Below, piece after piece: positions 43,413 through 52,430 of a DNA stretch of 64,000 nucleotides (positions are counted from its first letter, which is position 1; each line of letters begins with the position of its first letter). The notes below the pieces were generated by a model, which was given only the letters and a program-made list of their open reading frames with translations, was not told where the DNA came from and ran no database searches. Both the position numbers and the translations under genes were made by a program. The DNA comes from Flavobacterium sp. 9R (GTDB lineage Bacteria > Bacteroidota > Bacteroidia > Flavobacteriales > Flavobacteriaceae): positions 2,726,617 to 2,790,616 of the forward strand of contig NZ_LR733413.1 of NCBI RefSeq assembly GCF_902506345.1, read 5' to 3'.

Positions 43413-45428
43413 ATGAGTCTTAAAAATGCCACACTAAGCTTATTGTTCCTCATCTCGTTTGCTGCTTTCTCGCAGCAAGTCGCTGAAGTTAAATCGATTC
43501 AACCTTCTCCTATACCTCTTTCCTATTTAGATTCAATCAAACAAACTTTTGTACGTCATACTACGACAGAACAAGTCGATAGTTTATGGATGAAAGAACT
43601 AACGAATTTGGATATTTATAATGACTTAACCAAAGATATCCAAACCCTAAACACCGATCAAAACGTTGATTTTGAATTGCCCACAGAGTTGTTAAAACAG
43701 CGCCTAGCGGCTATGGATGCCAAGTCTCCGTTTCATATTGAATACAATCAAGGATTAGAAAATTTGATTAAATCCTTTTTGAAAAATAGAAAAAAAGCTT
43801 TCGCTCGTTTAATGGCTACTTCAGAATATTACTTCCCTATTTTCGAAGAAGCTTTGGCGAAAAAGAACATTCCTTTAGAAATAAAATATTTAGCAATAGT
43901 AGAATCTGCCTTGAACCCAAAAGCGGTTTCTAGAGTTGGTGCAACAGGACTTTGGCAGTTCATGTATCATACCGGAAAACAATATAATTTACGAATCGAT
44001 TCGTATGTTGATGAGCGATCTGATCCGTTGAAATCTTCTGAAGCAGCGGCACAATATATGGCCAATATGTACCCTTTATTCAACGACTGGGATTTGGTAT
44101 TAGCATCGTATAATTCAGGTCCAGGAAATGTGACTAAGGCGATAAGACGATCGGGCGGACAGCAAACATTTTGGGATATTAAAAAACATTTACCACAAGA
44201 AACTCAAGGTTATGTTCCCGCTTTTTTAGCTACGATGTACTTGTATGAATATCATAAAGAGCACGGCATTAAACCAGAACGTGCCACTTTCAAACACTTC
44301 CAAACGGATACGATTCGTATTCAAAAAGAAATCTCTTTCAAACAAATTGCGGATTTAATCGACATTCCTGTAGTCGAATTGCAATTGTTGAATCCTTCGT
44401 ATAAAATGAATGTTATTCCTGTTTATGGCGATCAACCCAATTATTTACGATTGCCACAAAACAAAATTGCCGTTTTTACTTCCAATGAAGACAAAATCTA
44501 TGCTTACGCCGCTTATGACAATTACCAACGAAGACAACCTTTGCAATGGTCGAAATCTGCTTTAGCGTCTAGAGGAAAAGCTTCAGATTCTTCGGATGTG
44601 GCTACTATCAATGAATGGTATAAAATAAAAAAAGGGGATAATTTAAATACAGTGGCTGCCGATTATAAAGTTGCCGTAGCAGATCTTAAACGTTGGAATG
44701 GAATCAAAGGGAATTCGGTTGCATTAGGTAAAATATTAAAAATTAAAACGTCCCGTCCTGGAGTTGAAACCAACCCAATGGCTGTTGCTAGTACTGCTGT
44801 TGCTGGAGTTAAATCCGCAGAAAAAGCTAAAGAAACGCAGTTAGATTCGTTGTTAGTTGCACCAAATACTGCACAATATGTCGTCCAGAAAGGTGACAAT
44901 TTGAATATAATCGCTCGTAAATACAATGTTTCAGTAGAAGATTTGCGTTCTTGGAATCCTACTACAGCCAGCAATTTGAAACCTGGAATGAGTTTTCAGG
45001 TTGGAGTTAGCCAAGCTGTTGCCGTTCAAGAAGTGCCAAAACCCGAAGTTAAAGACATTACGTATACGGTTCAAGAAGGGGATAATTTAGGAACTATTGC
45101 CAAGAAATTTGGAACAACATCGGCTAATCTGATAGCTTGGAATGCTATTTCAAAACAAAAAGTACCTGTTGGAACAGCGTTGATTGTTGCCAAAAATGAA
45201 ATTGCAATCATTACCAATAACGCTACAGCTGATTCATTTAAGAAGAAGGAATTGTTTCCAACGGCAAAAGCCAAAAATCCTACGAATGATTATTATGTGA
45301 AAAAAGGAGATTCCCTTTTCAGCATTTCCAAAAAATATCCTGGAGTTACTATTTCTGATTTAGAGAAATGGAATGGCATTACCAGTCAAGATTTAAAACC
45401 CGGAATGAAGTTGAAAATAAACGGATAA
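43413..45428 (+). CDS. Lytic transglycosylase with four LysM domains (MltD type)
   Basis: The ATG at 43413 gives a clean signal peptide (MSLKNATLSLLFLISFAAFS); an in-frame TTG at 43398 is less likely. The 671-residue protein has an SLT domain at about residues 138-265. Its catalytic Glu164 lies in VESALNPKAVSRVGATGLWQ, followed by the ASYNSGPGNV motif. Four LysM domains follow (about 395-440, 490-535, 550-595 and 625-671), each with Y-x-V/I-K-x-GDxLxxIA. It cleaves glycan strands to 1,6-anhydroMurNAc ends, in the periplasm, bound to peptidoglycan by LysM. DUF4837 and an acetyltransferase gene follow closely. Confidence 0.93.
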   Translation: MSLKNATLSLLFLISFAAFSQQVAEVKSIQPSPIPLSYLDSIKQTFVRHTTTEQVDSLWMKELTNLDIYNDLTKDIQTLNTDQNVDFELPTELLKQRLAAMDAKSPFHIEYNQGLENLIKSFLKNRKKAFARLMATSEYYFPIFEEALAKKNIPLEIKYLAIVESALNPKAVSRVGATGLWQFMYHTGKQYNLRIDSYVDERSDPLKSSEAAAQYMANMYPLFNDWDLVLASYNSGPGNVTKAIRRSGGQQTFWDIKKHLPQETQGYVPAFLATMYLYEYHKEHGIKPERATFKHFQTDTIRIQKEISFKQIADLIDIPVVELQLLNPSYKMNVIPVYGDQPNYLRLPQNKIAVFTSNEDKIYAYAAYDNYQRRQPLQWSKSALASRGKASDSSDVATINEWYKIKKGDNLNTVAADYKVAVADLKRWNGIKGNSVALGKILKIKTSRPGVETNPMAVASTAVAGVKSAEKAKETQLDSLLVAPNTAQYVVQKGDNLNIIARKYNVSVEDLRSWNPTTASNLKPGMSFQVGVSQAVAVQEVPKPEVKDITYTVQEGDNLGTIAKKFGTTSANLIAWNAISKQKVPVGTALIVAKNEIAIITNNATADSFKKKELFPTAKAKNPTNDYYVKKGDSLFSISKKYPGVTISDLEKWNGITSQDLKPGMKLKING

Positions 45429-45476
45429 TACAATAAATTGGGCTACATTTGGGTTTTATTTTATAAGATAAAAATT

Positions 45477-46457
45477 ATGAATAAAGCCCATTTTTTATAC
45501 CTTTTAGTTTCGTTATTCTTGTTTTCTTGTGGGAAAAAACAAGAACCATTATTACGTGAATCGGTTGGTAAAATCAATACGATTGCCGTGATTATGAATG
45601 ACGCTTTATGGAATGGGGAAGTGGGTGATTCGCTTAGAAACAAACTTGCTGCACCCGTTTTTGGACTACCTCAGGAAGAACCTTTATTTACCATCAACCA
45701 ATATCCTGATAAATTAGTAGAAGGTTTCATCACGGATAGCCGTACCCTTGTGGTGGTTAAAAAAGGAGCAACTACTGGTTTTGAAATCAAGAAAGACCAA
45801 TACGCTACGCCACAAACCGTTTTTCATCTTACGGGAACTACGAATGATACGCTTTTGTATTTATTAGAAAAGCACAGTCCCGAAATGATTCAGATGATTA
45901 AAGAAGGCGAAATTCAAGCCAATCAAAAAATCAATAAGGAGTCGTTATTGAATCCCAAAATTATAGAGAACAAATTTCATATTCGTCTGGATGTACCTTC
46001 AGATTTTGAATATGCGGTTCAAAAACCTCGATTCATTTGGTTAAAAAAAGAAATTGTGAGCGGGAGTATGAGTCTGTTGCTCTATCAAGTTCCTCTGAAT
46101 ACTATAAAAACCAAAAATCCCATTGCCTCAATTATTCGAATGCGTGATTCCATTGGGAAGCTATACATCAAAGGGCGCGAAGCTCAAACTCCAATGATTA
46201 CAGGTGAAGGTTATGCACCGTATTTGTTCAAAATAAAATTAGATAATCGTCCCACTTTTGAATCTAAAGGAACTTGGGAATTAAAAAATGATTTTATGTC
46301 TGGACCTTTCATCAATTATGTGATTTTTGACAAAGAGTACAACCGAATTATGGTCCTAGAAGGTTTTTGTTACTCACCCGCTGACGAAAAAAGAGATGTT
46401 ATGTTTGAGTTAGAATCGATTATTAAATCGGTTCAAATAATTAAAAGAAAAAAATAA
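45477..46457 (+). CDS. DUF4837 family lipoprotein
   Basis: The start is set at the ATG at 45477 (MNKAHFLYLLVSLFLFSC, lipobox at residue 18) rather than an upstream in-frame TTG at 45438. The 326-residue product matches the Bacteroidota DUF4837 family in layout: the early NTIAVIMNDALWNGEVGDSL, the central IRLDVPSDFEYAVQKPRFIW, and the late YVIFDKEYNRIMVLEGFCY. Its function is unknown. It is 48 nt after a peptidoglycan transglycosylase gene, so an envelope role is plausible. Confidence 0.85.
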   Translation: MNKAHFLYLLVSLFLFSCGKKQEPLLRESVGKINTIAVIMNDALWNGEVGDSLRNKLAAPVFGLPQEEPLFTINQYPDKLVEGFITDSRTLVVVKKGATTGFEIKKDQYATPQTVFHLTGTTNDTLLYLLEKHSPEMIQMIKEGEIQANQKINKESLLNPKIIENKFHIRLDVPSDFEYAVQKPRFIWLKKEIVSGSMSLLLYQVPLNTIKTKNPIASIIRMRDSIGKLYIKGREAQTPMITGEGYAPYLFKIKLDNRPTFESKGTWELKNDFMSGPFINYVIFDKEYNRIMVLEGFCYSPADEKRDVMFELESIIKSVQIIKRKK

Positions 46458-46465
46458 AAGTTGTT

Positions 46466-46912
46466 ATGAGTTTACAATGGGAAATTAAATCCTTCGAGGC
46501 GTTGACTGTTCATGAGCTGTATGATATTTTAAGATTGAGAAGTGAAATTTTTGTAGTTGAACAAAATTGCGTCTATTTGGATTTGGACGGAAAAGATAAA
46601 AAAGCCCTACACCTTTTTGGAACGTATGAAGATAAAGTTGTAGCGCATGCTAGATTACTACCTCCAGGGATTAGTTTTCCCGAAGCCTCAATAGGTCGAG
46701 TAGTTGTCGATGCTAGGTATCGAGATAAAAAATGGGGTCATGAATTGATGCAAAACGCTATCGCAGGAATTGCAACTCATTTTAACGAAACAGTGATTAC
46801 GATTGGCGCTCAATTGTACTTGAAAAAGTTCTACGAAAGCCATGGTTTTGTGGCTATTAGTGAGATGTATTTAGAAGATGATATTCCGCATATCGAGATG
46901 AAAAGAGGGTAA
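46466..46912 (+). CDS. GNAT family N-acetyltransferase (ElaA type)
   Basis: This 148-residue protein opens with LRSEIFVVEQNCVYLDLDGKD, the ElaA-type beginning. The GNAT core is IGRVVVDARYRDKKWGHELM, where the loop is a variant of R-x-x-G-x-G (RDKKWG). ITIGAQLYLKKFYESHGF completes the fold. The substrate is unknown. It starts 8 nt after the DUF4837 gene and is likely translated from the same transcript. Confidence 0.88.
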   Translation: MSLQWEIKSFEALTVHELYDILRLRSEIFVVEQNCVYLDLDGKDKKALHLFGTYEDKVVAHARLLPPGISFPEASIGRVVVDARYRDKKWGHELMQNAIAGIATHFNETVITIGAQLYLKKFYESHGFVAISEMYLEDDIPHIEMKRG

Positions 46913-46953
46913 TCAAGTAAATTATGATTTTTAGATTTCTATTTTTTGTCACA

Positions 46954-46997
46954 TCGAGCGCAGTCGAGATGCAGTAATGGTTCTCGACTGCGCTCGA
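46954..46997. repeat. Perfect 16-bp inverted repeat TCGAGCGCAGTCGAGA
   Basis: TCGAGCGCAGTCGAGA (46954-46969) is exactly complementary to 46982-46997 around a 12-base loop, and outer TGTCA/TGACA words pair beyond a 2-base mismatch. It lies between convergent genes. GC content is far above the surroundings, as in a dispersed palindromic repeat; I recall this CTCGACTGCGCTCGA word from other Bacteroidota intergenic regions (unchecked). Confidence 0.85.
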
Positions 46998-47044
46998 ACT
47001 GACATTAGAGTTGTTTTAAACTAGTTTTTTGTTTTCTAAAACAT

Positions 47045-47110
47045 TAAGAGAAGAATTTAAAGGACATTAAAACTAACTTATACGACCTTAAATTTCTTAT
47101 ATGGTTCAAA
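47045..47110. repeat. Degenerate copy of the TTATATGGTTCAAA repeat
   Basis: CTTATACGACCTTAAATTTC followed by TTATATGGTTCAAA ends at 47110 and resembles the arm at 6482-6505. An imperfect inverted partner (GAATTTAAAGGAC) lies near 47051-47063. Confidence 0.55.
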
Positions 47111-47184
47111 AATTTCAGACATTGACTTGAATACTTATACGTCTAATATGTTTAAGAATTGATGCTAATTTTTACTGCGTTCTC

Positions 47185-48822
47185 TTACAACTTCAAAATA
47201 CTATTGTACTCCGCAGAAGTAGTCAACACACTTACAGCCTTTTTGATCTCGGGATTGCTTTTGATGTAGTATTGGTACAATCCTTCTTGGTATTGGTAGC
47301 GTTTGATAATTTCGTCTAGCAATAAATTTTTAATTTCTTTTTGATTTTTGTCCAAAGCGTTCCATTCACTTTTCTGGATAGCATTCAGTAATTGTTGGTA
47401 TTCCGCAGTAATGGTTTCGTCTATTTTTTCTTTTTTGGCAGCAGCCAAAGTCTTTTTCAAATTTACTTCGGTTTCAGTATCCAAATTGAATTTTTTGTTT
47501 TTCAAAAATTGTTTGAAATCAGTGTAATCCGCATCTGTGATAGTTGGGATAGTATTACCTAAACTAGGATTTTTGTAATAATACGTAGTGGCATAATCAA
47601 AGATAGCCTCGTTTCTCACTACTGCATTGGCCACTGCGCTTACTTGTGTTTCTGATAATTCAATATCAGGCTGAATGCCTCCTCCGTCGTATACGGTTCT
47701 TCCTTTTCTGGTTTTAAAGGCATTATAATTTTTTTCTTCTGTACGTGTAGCTACTCCATTTTTATCTTTTCGGGTGTAGTCTAAAGCTTGTATGCAACGA
47801 CCAGAAGGCGTGTAGTAACGAGAAATAGTTACTTTTACTTGTGTTCCAAAAGACATATCGATAGGACGCTGAACCAATCCTTTTCCAAAACTGCGACTGC
47901 CTAAAACCACCGCACGATCCAAATCTTGCAAAGCACCTGCCACAATTTCGGACGCCGACGCACTTTTTCCGTTTACAATGATGACCAAGGGGATGTTCAA
48001 ATCTACTGGTTCTCGAGTCGTTTTATAGGTGTTGTTGTATTTTTCTACTTTCGATTTGGTAGTTACTATGGTTTCGTTTTTAGGTACAAAGAGATTGCAA
48101 ATATTCACCGCTTCATTCAACAGTCCACCAGGATTGTCTCTTAAGTCCAAAACGATGCGTTCGGCGCCTTCTTTTTTGAGTTGTTCCAAGGCATCTTTTA
48201 CTTCTGAGGAGGCTTTTTTGGTGAAATGAGTCAAAACAATGTAACCGGTTTTCGCATCAATTTTTCCGAAAAAAGGAACCGATTTGATTTCCACTTCATC
48301 CAAAACCAATTGGGTGCTAAGTGTTTTTCCTTGACGAATATATTTAATGTCAATCTTAGTGTTTTTAGAACCTTTGAGCAATTGTGACGCATCGTCTTTG
48401 AAGTCTTTCAAAACTACATCTCCAATTTGGATAATAGCATCTCCTGCTTTGAGACCCGCTTTGTCGGCAGGAAAATTTTTATAGGGTTCTTTGATAATCA
48501 ATTGGTCTTCCTTACGACTGATTAACGCACCAATTCCAGTATATTCACCCGTGTTGTTGATTTTGAACTTCACCACATCTGCTTCATTAAAGTAATTGGT
48601 GTAGGGATCCAAACTCGCTAACATCCCTTTGATGGCCTTATCCATCAAATCACCTGGATTGGTCTCATCTACATAATTAGAGTTGACTTCTTTAAAAAGC
48701 GTGGTAAAAATTTCTATTTGCTTCGCAATTTCAAAAAAATCATTTTTGAAACTTACCCCAACAAACAAAAAGGCTGAAGCCAAAACAGGAATGATGTATT
48801 TTTTTTGAAAAAATGCGTTCAT
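47185..48822 (-). CDS. C-terminal processing peptidase, S41 family
   Basis: This 545-residue protease has an N-terminal signal or anchor (IIPVLASAFLFVGVSF), a helical segment, a PDZ domain at about residues 85-165 (TGEYTGIGALISRK, AGLKAGDAIIQIGDVVLKDF) and an S41 catalytic domain. The nucleophile Ser is in GKSASASEIVAGALQD and the general-base Lys in SRSFGKGLVQ. It trims or degrades periplasmic proteins at C-termini. The C-terminal about 150 residues are charged and helical, as in tail-specific protease relatives. It lies 73 nt downstream of rnpA on the same strand. Confidence 0.93.
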   Translation of the reverse strand: MNAFFQKKYIIPVLASAFLFVGVSFKNDFFEIAKQIEIFTTLFKEVNSNYVDETNPGDLMDKAIKGMLASLDPYTNYFNEADVVKFKINNTGEYTGIGALISRKEDQLIIKEPYKNFPADKAGLKAGDAIIQIGDVVLKDFKDDASQLLKGSKNTKIDIKYIRQGKTLSTQLVLDEVEIKSVPFFGKIDAKTGYIVLTHFTKKASSEVKDALEQLKKEGAERIVLDLRDNPGGLLNEAVNICNLFVPKNETIVTTKSKVEKYNNTYKTTREPVDLNIPLVIIVNGKSASASEIVAGALQDLDRAVVLGSRSFGKGLVQRPIDMSFGTQVKVTISRYYTPSGRCIQALDYTRKDKNGVATRTEEKNYNAFKTRKGRTVYDGGGIQPDIELSETQVSAVANAVVRNEAIFDYATTYYYKNPSLGNTIPTITDADYTDFKQFLKNKKFNLDTETEVNLKKTLAAAKKEKIDETITAEYQQLLNAIQKSEWNALDKNQKEIKNLLLDEIIKRYQYQEGLYQYYIKSNPEIKKAVSVLTTSAEYNSILKL

Positions 48823-48895
48823 AAGGAAAGTGTTGGTTTATAAATAGACCTCTAAATTAGTAATAAAACAGGAATAATTAAGGGAATACGTTTTT

Positions 48896-49321
48896 TTAGG
48901 ACAATTCTGTGCTTTTCGAATCGGTAATTTTAGCTTCGTTTGCTTTTTTTTGAGCTTGTTGTGCTACAAATTTTTCAAACAATTGAATCGTTTTTGTATT
49001 GATTTCATCGAAAGATAAACGCTCTTTGGTTTGGTAAAAAAACATAAAAGCATAGGGTTCATCCAAATGCGGAATCAGTAAATGTTTGTTTAATCGATAA
49101 GTTTCTCTGAGTACGCGTTTGAAGTAATTGCGATCTACGGCTTTCTTGAAGTATTTTTTAGAAACCGAAACACCCATTTTTATTTGCTGTGTGGTTTCTT
49201 TTTTCTCTTGGCAATATACCAATCGCAAAGGATATTTCGATACCGATTTCCCTTCGGTGAATAATAATCCGATGGTAATTTTGCTTTTTAGCTTTTCTTC
49301 TTTTGGGTAACTGAAATCCAT
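48896..49321 (-). CDS. rnpA: Ribonuclease P protein component
   Basis: A 141-residue basic protein with the RnpA signature KKAVDRNYFKRVLRETYR (RNxxKRxxRE motif) and an N-terminal substrate-binding region with KSVSKYPLRLVYC. It assists the RNase P RNA in 5' maturation of tRNAs. A -7 box TACCTTTG lies 31 nt upstream. No rpmH is next to it, unlike in many bacteria; here it precedes an S41 protease gene. Confidence 0.93.
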   Translation of the reverse strand: MDFSYPKEEKLKSKITIGLLFTEGKSVSKYPLRLVYCQEKKETTQQIKMGVSVSKKYFKKAVDRNYFKRVLRETYRLNKHLLIPHLDEPYAFMFFYQTKERLSFDEINTKTIQLFEKFVAQQAQKKANEAKITDSKSTELS

Positions 49322-49351
49322 TTAATAAAAAAAAGGAAGGAAATTAGGAAG

Positions 49352-49359
49352 CAAAGGTA
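49352..49359 (-). promoter_or_regulatory. -7 promoter box for rnpA
   Basis: On the minus strand TACCTTTG fits TAnnTTTG, 30 nt before the rnpA ATG. Confidence 0.55.
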
Positions 49360-49419
49360 CAATTAAACCCTAAATGGATTATTGTTTAGGATTTAAATCG
49401 CATTAAAAAATTTAATTCG

Positions 49420-49427
49420 TACTTTTG
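49420..49427 (+). promoter_or_regulatory. -7 promoter box for the acyltransferase-desaturase operon
   Basis: TACTTTTG fits TAnnTTTG and ends 18 nt before the ATG at 49446. It overlaps an in-frame TTG at 49425, which therefore cannot be the start codon. Confidence 0.6.
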
Positions 49428-49445
49428 ACCCTTTATTTCAATAGC

Positions 49446-50180
49446 ATGCAAAAAATAATTTCGTACCCCTTTTCCGTAATTTACTATTTGTGTTTTGGGC
49501 TTTGTTTGGTAATTTTTCATCCTATTCAATGGATTTGTTTTAATGTATTTGGTTACCAAGCCCACAAAAAAAGTGTCGATTATTTGAACTTCTTTTTGGT
49601 AAAATGTACTAATATATTGGGCACTACTTACCGATTTGAGAATTTGAATAGCATACCTAAAAATGTTCCTCTGATTGTTGTAGCCAATCATCAAAGCATG
49701 TATGACATTATAGCAATTATATGGTACATGCGTCGTTATCATTGCAAGTTTGTTAGTAAAAAAGAGTTAGGAAGCGGAATTCCGAGTGTGTCTTATAATT
49801 TACGACACGGTGGTTCAGTATTGATTGATAGAAAGGATCCGAAACAAGCCATTCCAACGATCAAGGGCTTGTCAGAATATATAGAAAAAAATACCCGTTC
49901 AGCCGTTATTTTCCCTGAAGGAACACGAAGTAAAACTGGAAAACCAAAAGAGTTTGCACAAAGCGGATTAAAAATATTATGCAAGTATGCGCCTTCTGCT
50001 TATGTGGTGCCAATATCCATAAATAATTCTTGGAAGATGGTGCGTTTTGGTGCTTTTCCGATGGGCTTAGGAAATCGTTTAACGTTTACGATTCATGAAC
50101 CTATGGCGGTTAAAGACTATGCCTTTGAGGAGCTGATTCAAAAAACAGAAGCCGCAGTAGTAAGTAAAATTCAATTTTAA
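49446..50180 (+). CDS. 1-acyl-sn-glycerol-3-phosphate acyltransferase (PlsC-type)
   Basis: The 244-residue protein has an N-terminal membrane segment (ISYPFSVIYYLCFGLCLVIF), the HX4D motif NHQSMYD at about residue 82, and FPEGTRS at about residue 157, the classical PlsC pair of motifs. It acylates lysophosphatidate at position 2. The next gene, 12 nt downstream, is an acyl-ACP desaturase, so the pair links making an unsaturated acyl chain to its transfer into phospholipid. FPEGTRS is closer to canonical PlsC than the FPEGG of the copy at 14759. Confidence 0.92.
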   Translation: MQKIISYPFSVIYYLCFGLCLVIFHPIQWICFNVFGYQAHKKSVDYLNFFLVKCTNILGTTYRFENLNSIPKNVPLIVVANHQSMYDIIAIIWYMRRYHCKFVSKKELGSGIPSVSYNLRHGGSVLIDRKDPKQAIPTIKGLSEYIEKNTRSAVIFPEGTRSKTGKPKEFAQSGLKILCKYAPSAYVVPISINNSWKMVRFGAFPMGLGNRLTFTIHEPMAVKDYAFEELIQKTEAAVVSKIQF

Positions 50181-50192
50181 TAAATAAATACC

Positions 50193-51179
50193 ATGTCAAT
50201 AAAAAACATCCGATTAGAAGTGATGCAGTTTTTAGAAAAAAACGTCGACAGTTTTGTAGATCAATTTCTAATTCCGGTAGAAAAAATATGGCAACCTTCT
50301 GATTTCTTGCCTAATTCTGAGAGCGATACTTTCTTAGATGAAGTAAGAGAATTAAGAGAAATTGCTAAAGATTTACCTTATGATTTCTGGGTAGCTCTTG
50401 TAGGAGATACCATTACAGAAGAAGCTTTGCCAACTTATGAATCTTGGTTGATGGAAGTAGAAGGAGTAGATAATCAAGAGCGCAATGGTTGGTCTAAATG
50501 GATTCGCCAATGGACGGGTGAAGAGAACCGTCATGGAGATTTATTGAACAAATATTTGTACTTATCAGGGCGTGTAAACATGCGCGAAGTTGAGGTTACG
50601 ACACAACACTTAATCAACGATGGTTTTGATATCGGTACGGGTACTGATCCGTATAAGAACTTTGTATATACTAGTTTTCAAGAATTAGCTACTTATGTTT
50701 CTCACAACCGTGTGTCGCAATTAGCAAAGGAATATGGTGATAAAAAATTGTCTAAACTTTGTAAAATGATTGCAGGCGACGAAATGCGTCATCATTTGGC
50801 TTACAGCGAGTTTGTTGACCAAATTTTCAAAGTAGATCCTAGCGAAATGATGTTGGCTTTTCAATACATGATGAAGCAAAAAATTGTGATGCCGGCTCAT
50901 TTCTTGAGAGAATCTGGGCAAAAAATAAGTTCTGCTTTCGAACAATTTTCTGATTCTGCTCAGCGTATAGGTGTCTATACTGCGAATGATTATGTGGATA
51001 TCATGCAAAAATTAATCGATAAATGGGAAATCGATAAGATTGGTGGATTAACTAGCGAAGCAGAAAAAGCTAGAGATTATTTAATGAAATTACCATCAAG
51101 AATGGCTAAAATTTCTGAACGTTTGGTAATTCCAACTGAGTCTTATATCTTTAAATGGGTAGAACCTGCAAGATTGTAA
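50193..51179 (+). CDS. Acyl-ACP desaturase (diiron, ferritin-like)
   Basis: A 328-residue soluble desaturase. The two iron-binding motifs are EENRHG at residues 110-115 and DEMRHH at 196-201, each in a long helix, as in plant stearoyl-ACP 9-desaturase. It inserts a double bond into an acyl-ACP using O2 and ferredoxin. Co-transcription with a PlsC-type acyltransferase fits membrane-fluidity control. A terminator follows. Confidence 0.93.
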   Translation: MSIKNIRLEVMQFLEKNVDSFVDQFLIPVEKIWQPSDFLPNSESDTFLDEVRELREIAKDLPYDFWVALVGDTITEEALPTYESWLMEVEGVDNQERNGWSKWIRQWTGEENRHGDLLNKYLYLSGRVNMREVEVTTQHLINDGFDIGTGTDPYKNFVYTSFQELATYVSHNRVSQLAKEYGDKKLSKLCKMIAGDEMRHHLAYSEFVDQIFKVDPSEMMLAFQYMMKQKIVMPAHFLRESGQKISSAFEQFSDSAQRIGVYTANDYVDIMQKLIDKWEIDKIGGLTSEAEKARDYLMKLPSRMAKISERLVIPTESYIFKWVEPARL

Positions 51180-51225
51180 TCCTTAATTTTGAACTATTTT
51201 AGATTGAAAGTAAGATCATAAAGAG

Positions 51226-51267
51226 AACTGATTTTTGAGGATATACCCTCTAAAATCAGTTTTTTTA
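51226..51267 (+). terminator. Intrinsic terminator after the desaturase gene
   Basis: AACTGATTTT pairs with AAAATCAGTT and, past one T-T mismatch, GAGG pairs with CCTC around ATATAC. A T run follows. The next ATG is only 17 nt after the end. Confidence 0.87.
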
Positions 51268-51284
51268 TAAAAAAAATACCCCAA

Positions 51285-51938
51285 ATGAATACCGCTAAAC
51301 TAATTCACGATACGATTCTTTTTGTAAAACAAACACTTGCCGATGCAGAGGGAGGACACGATTGGTTTCATATAGAAAGGGTGTATAAAAATGCTTTGCT
51401 CATAGCCAAATCGGAGTCTTGTGATACACTTGTCGTTCAGTTAGGCGCTTTATTGCATGATATTGCAGATAGTAAATTTCATGGAGGAGACGAGACCATA
51501 GGTCCAAGAACGGCGAGGAATTTTTTGGAATCGCAACACGTAGCCGAAGAAGTAATTCTGCATGTAGTGCAAATCATTGAAAATATTTCATTTAAAGGCG
51601 GCAAAACCAAGCGCAAGTTCTCTTCAATCGAATTGGATATTGTGCAAGATGCCGATCGTTTGGATGCGATTGGCGCTATTGGAATTGCCAGAGCGTTTAA
51701 TTATGGAGGATTCAAAAACAGAGCATTGTACAATCCTGAGATTGCTCCCAATTTGCATATGACGAAGGAAGAATATAAGTCAAGTCAAGCGCCAACTATC
51801 AATCATTTTTACGAGAAATTATTGTTGCTCGCTGATAAAATGAATACGAAAACCGGTGCAGTATTAGCAGCGAAAAGGCATAAATATATGGAAAACTTCT
51901 TGTCTCAGTTTTATGCCGAGTGGGAAGGGGAAGTCTAG
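51285..51938 (+). CDS. HD domain phosphohydrolase
   Basis: A 217-residue protein with the HD signature: GGHDWFHIERV (residues 23-33) carries the first His, GALLHDIAD holds the metal-binding His58-Asp59, and VQDADRLDAIGAIG supplies the last Asp. It is likely a metal-dependent nucleotide phosphohydrolase of the YedJ type; the exact substrate cannot be told. A TAG stop starts a five-unit heptamer array. Confidence 0.88.
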   Translation: MNTAKLIHDTILFVKQTLADAEGGHDWFHIERVYKNALLIAKSESCDTLVVQLGALLHDIADSKFHGGDETIGPRTARNFLESQHVAEEVILHVVQIIENISFKGGKTKRKFSSIELDIVQDADRLDAIGAIGIARAFNYGGFKNRALYNPEIAPNLHMTKEEYKSSQAPTINHFYEKLLLLADKMNTKTGAVLAAKRHKYMENFLSQFYAEWEGEV

Positions 51939-51972
51939 TGTTCAGTTGGCAGTTTTTAGTATGCAGTAGCTA
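51938..51972. repeat. Heptamer array (five units), starting at the HD-gene stop codon
   Basis: From the G of TAG, five 7-mers run without indel (GTGTTCA, GTTGGCA, GTTTTTA, GTATGCA and GTAGCTA). The T-rich unit followed by GTATNCA is the same order as at dut. Confidence 0.78.
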
Positions 51973-51999
51973 TAGATCTTCTGAAAAAAGTGAAAAATA

Positions 52000-52401
52000 T
52001 TACTTATTTTCACCAGCTTTTAATTCAAGCATAACATCTGATGCATTTTTAAACGTAGGAGCAGTTTCTGTTAAACTTCCTATTCTCTTTTTGTTCAATT
52101 TGAATGTCAAATCCATTTCTGAAGTAAAAAGTAAGGCCGTCAAAAATGGATTATTCATATACGGACTCAATACCAAAAAGGCTTCTTCCAACGAATGGAA
52201 GCTTTCTATTTCTTCGGTTTTATAGCGCGCAATTATTGAAAATTCTAAAGTGTTTTGGGCGGTTATAATGGGACGAGCATAAATGTTTCTTAACTCGGTA
52301 TCCCCAATGGTTTTGGCCAAAGTCAATTTAGCAAAAGTGCGATCTTCGATACTCTCGATTACTTTTTGCCAGAATTCAGCAAATACAGGTTGGAAGGACA
52401 T
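52000..52401 (-). CDS. Conserved hypothetical protein
   Basis: The start at 52401 (MSFQPVFAEFWQ) avoids an overlap with the upstream gene; an in-frame ATG at 52449 would add 16 residues and overlap by 19 nt. The 133-residue soluble protein has no signal peptide. It has FWQKVIESIEDRTFAKLTLAK, then NIYARPI, and ends in a beta/alpha pattern. No family was recognised. It follows the AAA/DUF4143 gene by 29 nt on the same strand, which may only be proximity. Confidence 0.7.
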   Translation of the reverse strand: MSFQPVFAEFWQKVIESIEDRTFAKLTLAKTIGDTELRNIYARPIITAQNTLEFSIIARYKTEEIESFHSLEEAFLVLSPYMNNPFLTALLFTSEMDLTFKLNKKRIGSLTETAPTFKNASDVMLELKAGENK

Positions 52402-52430
52402 AGGTTGTAGTGTTTTATAGATTAAAAAGA

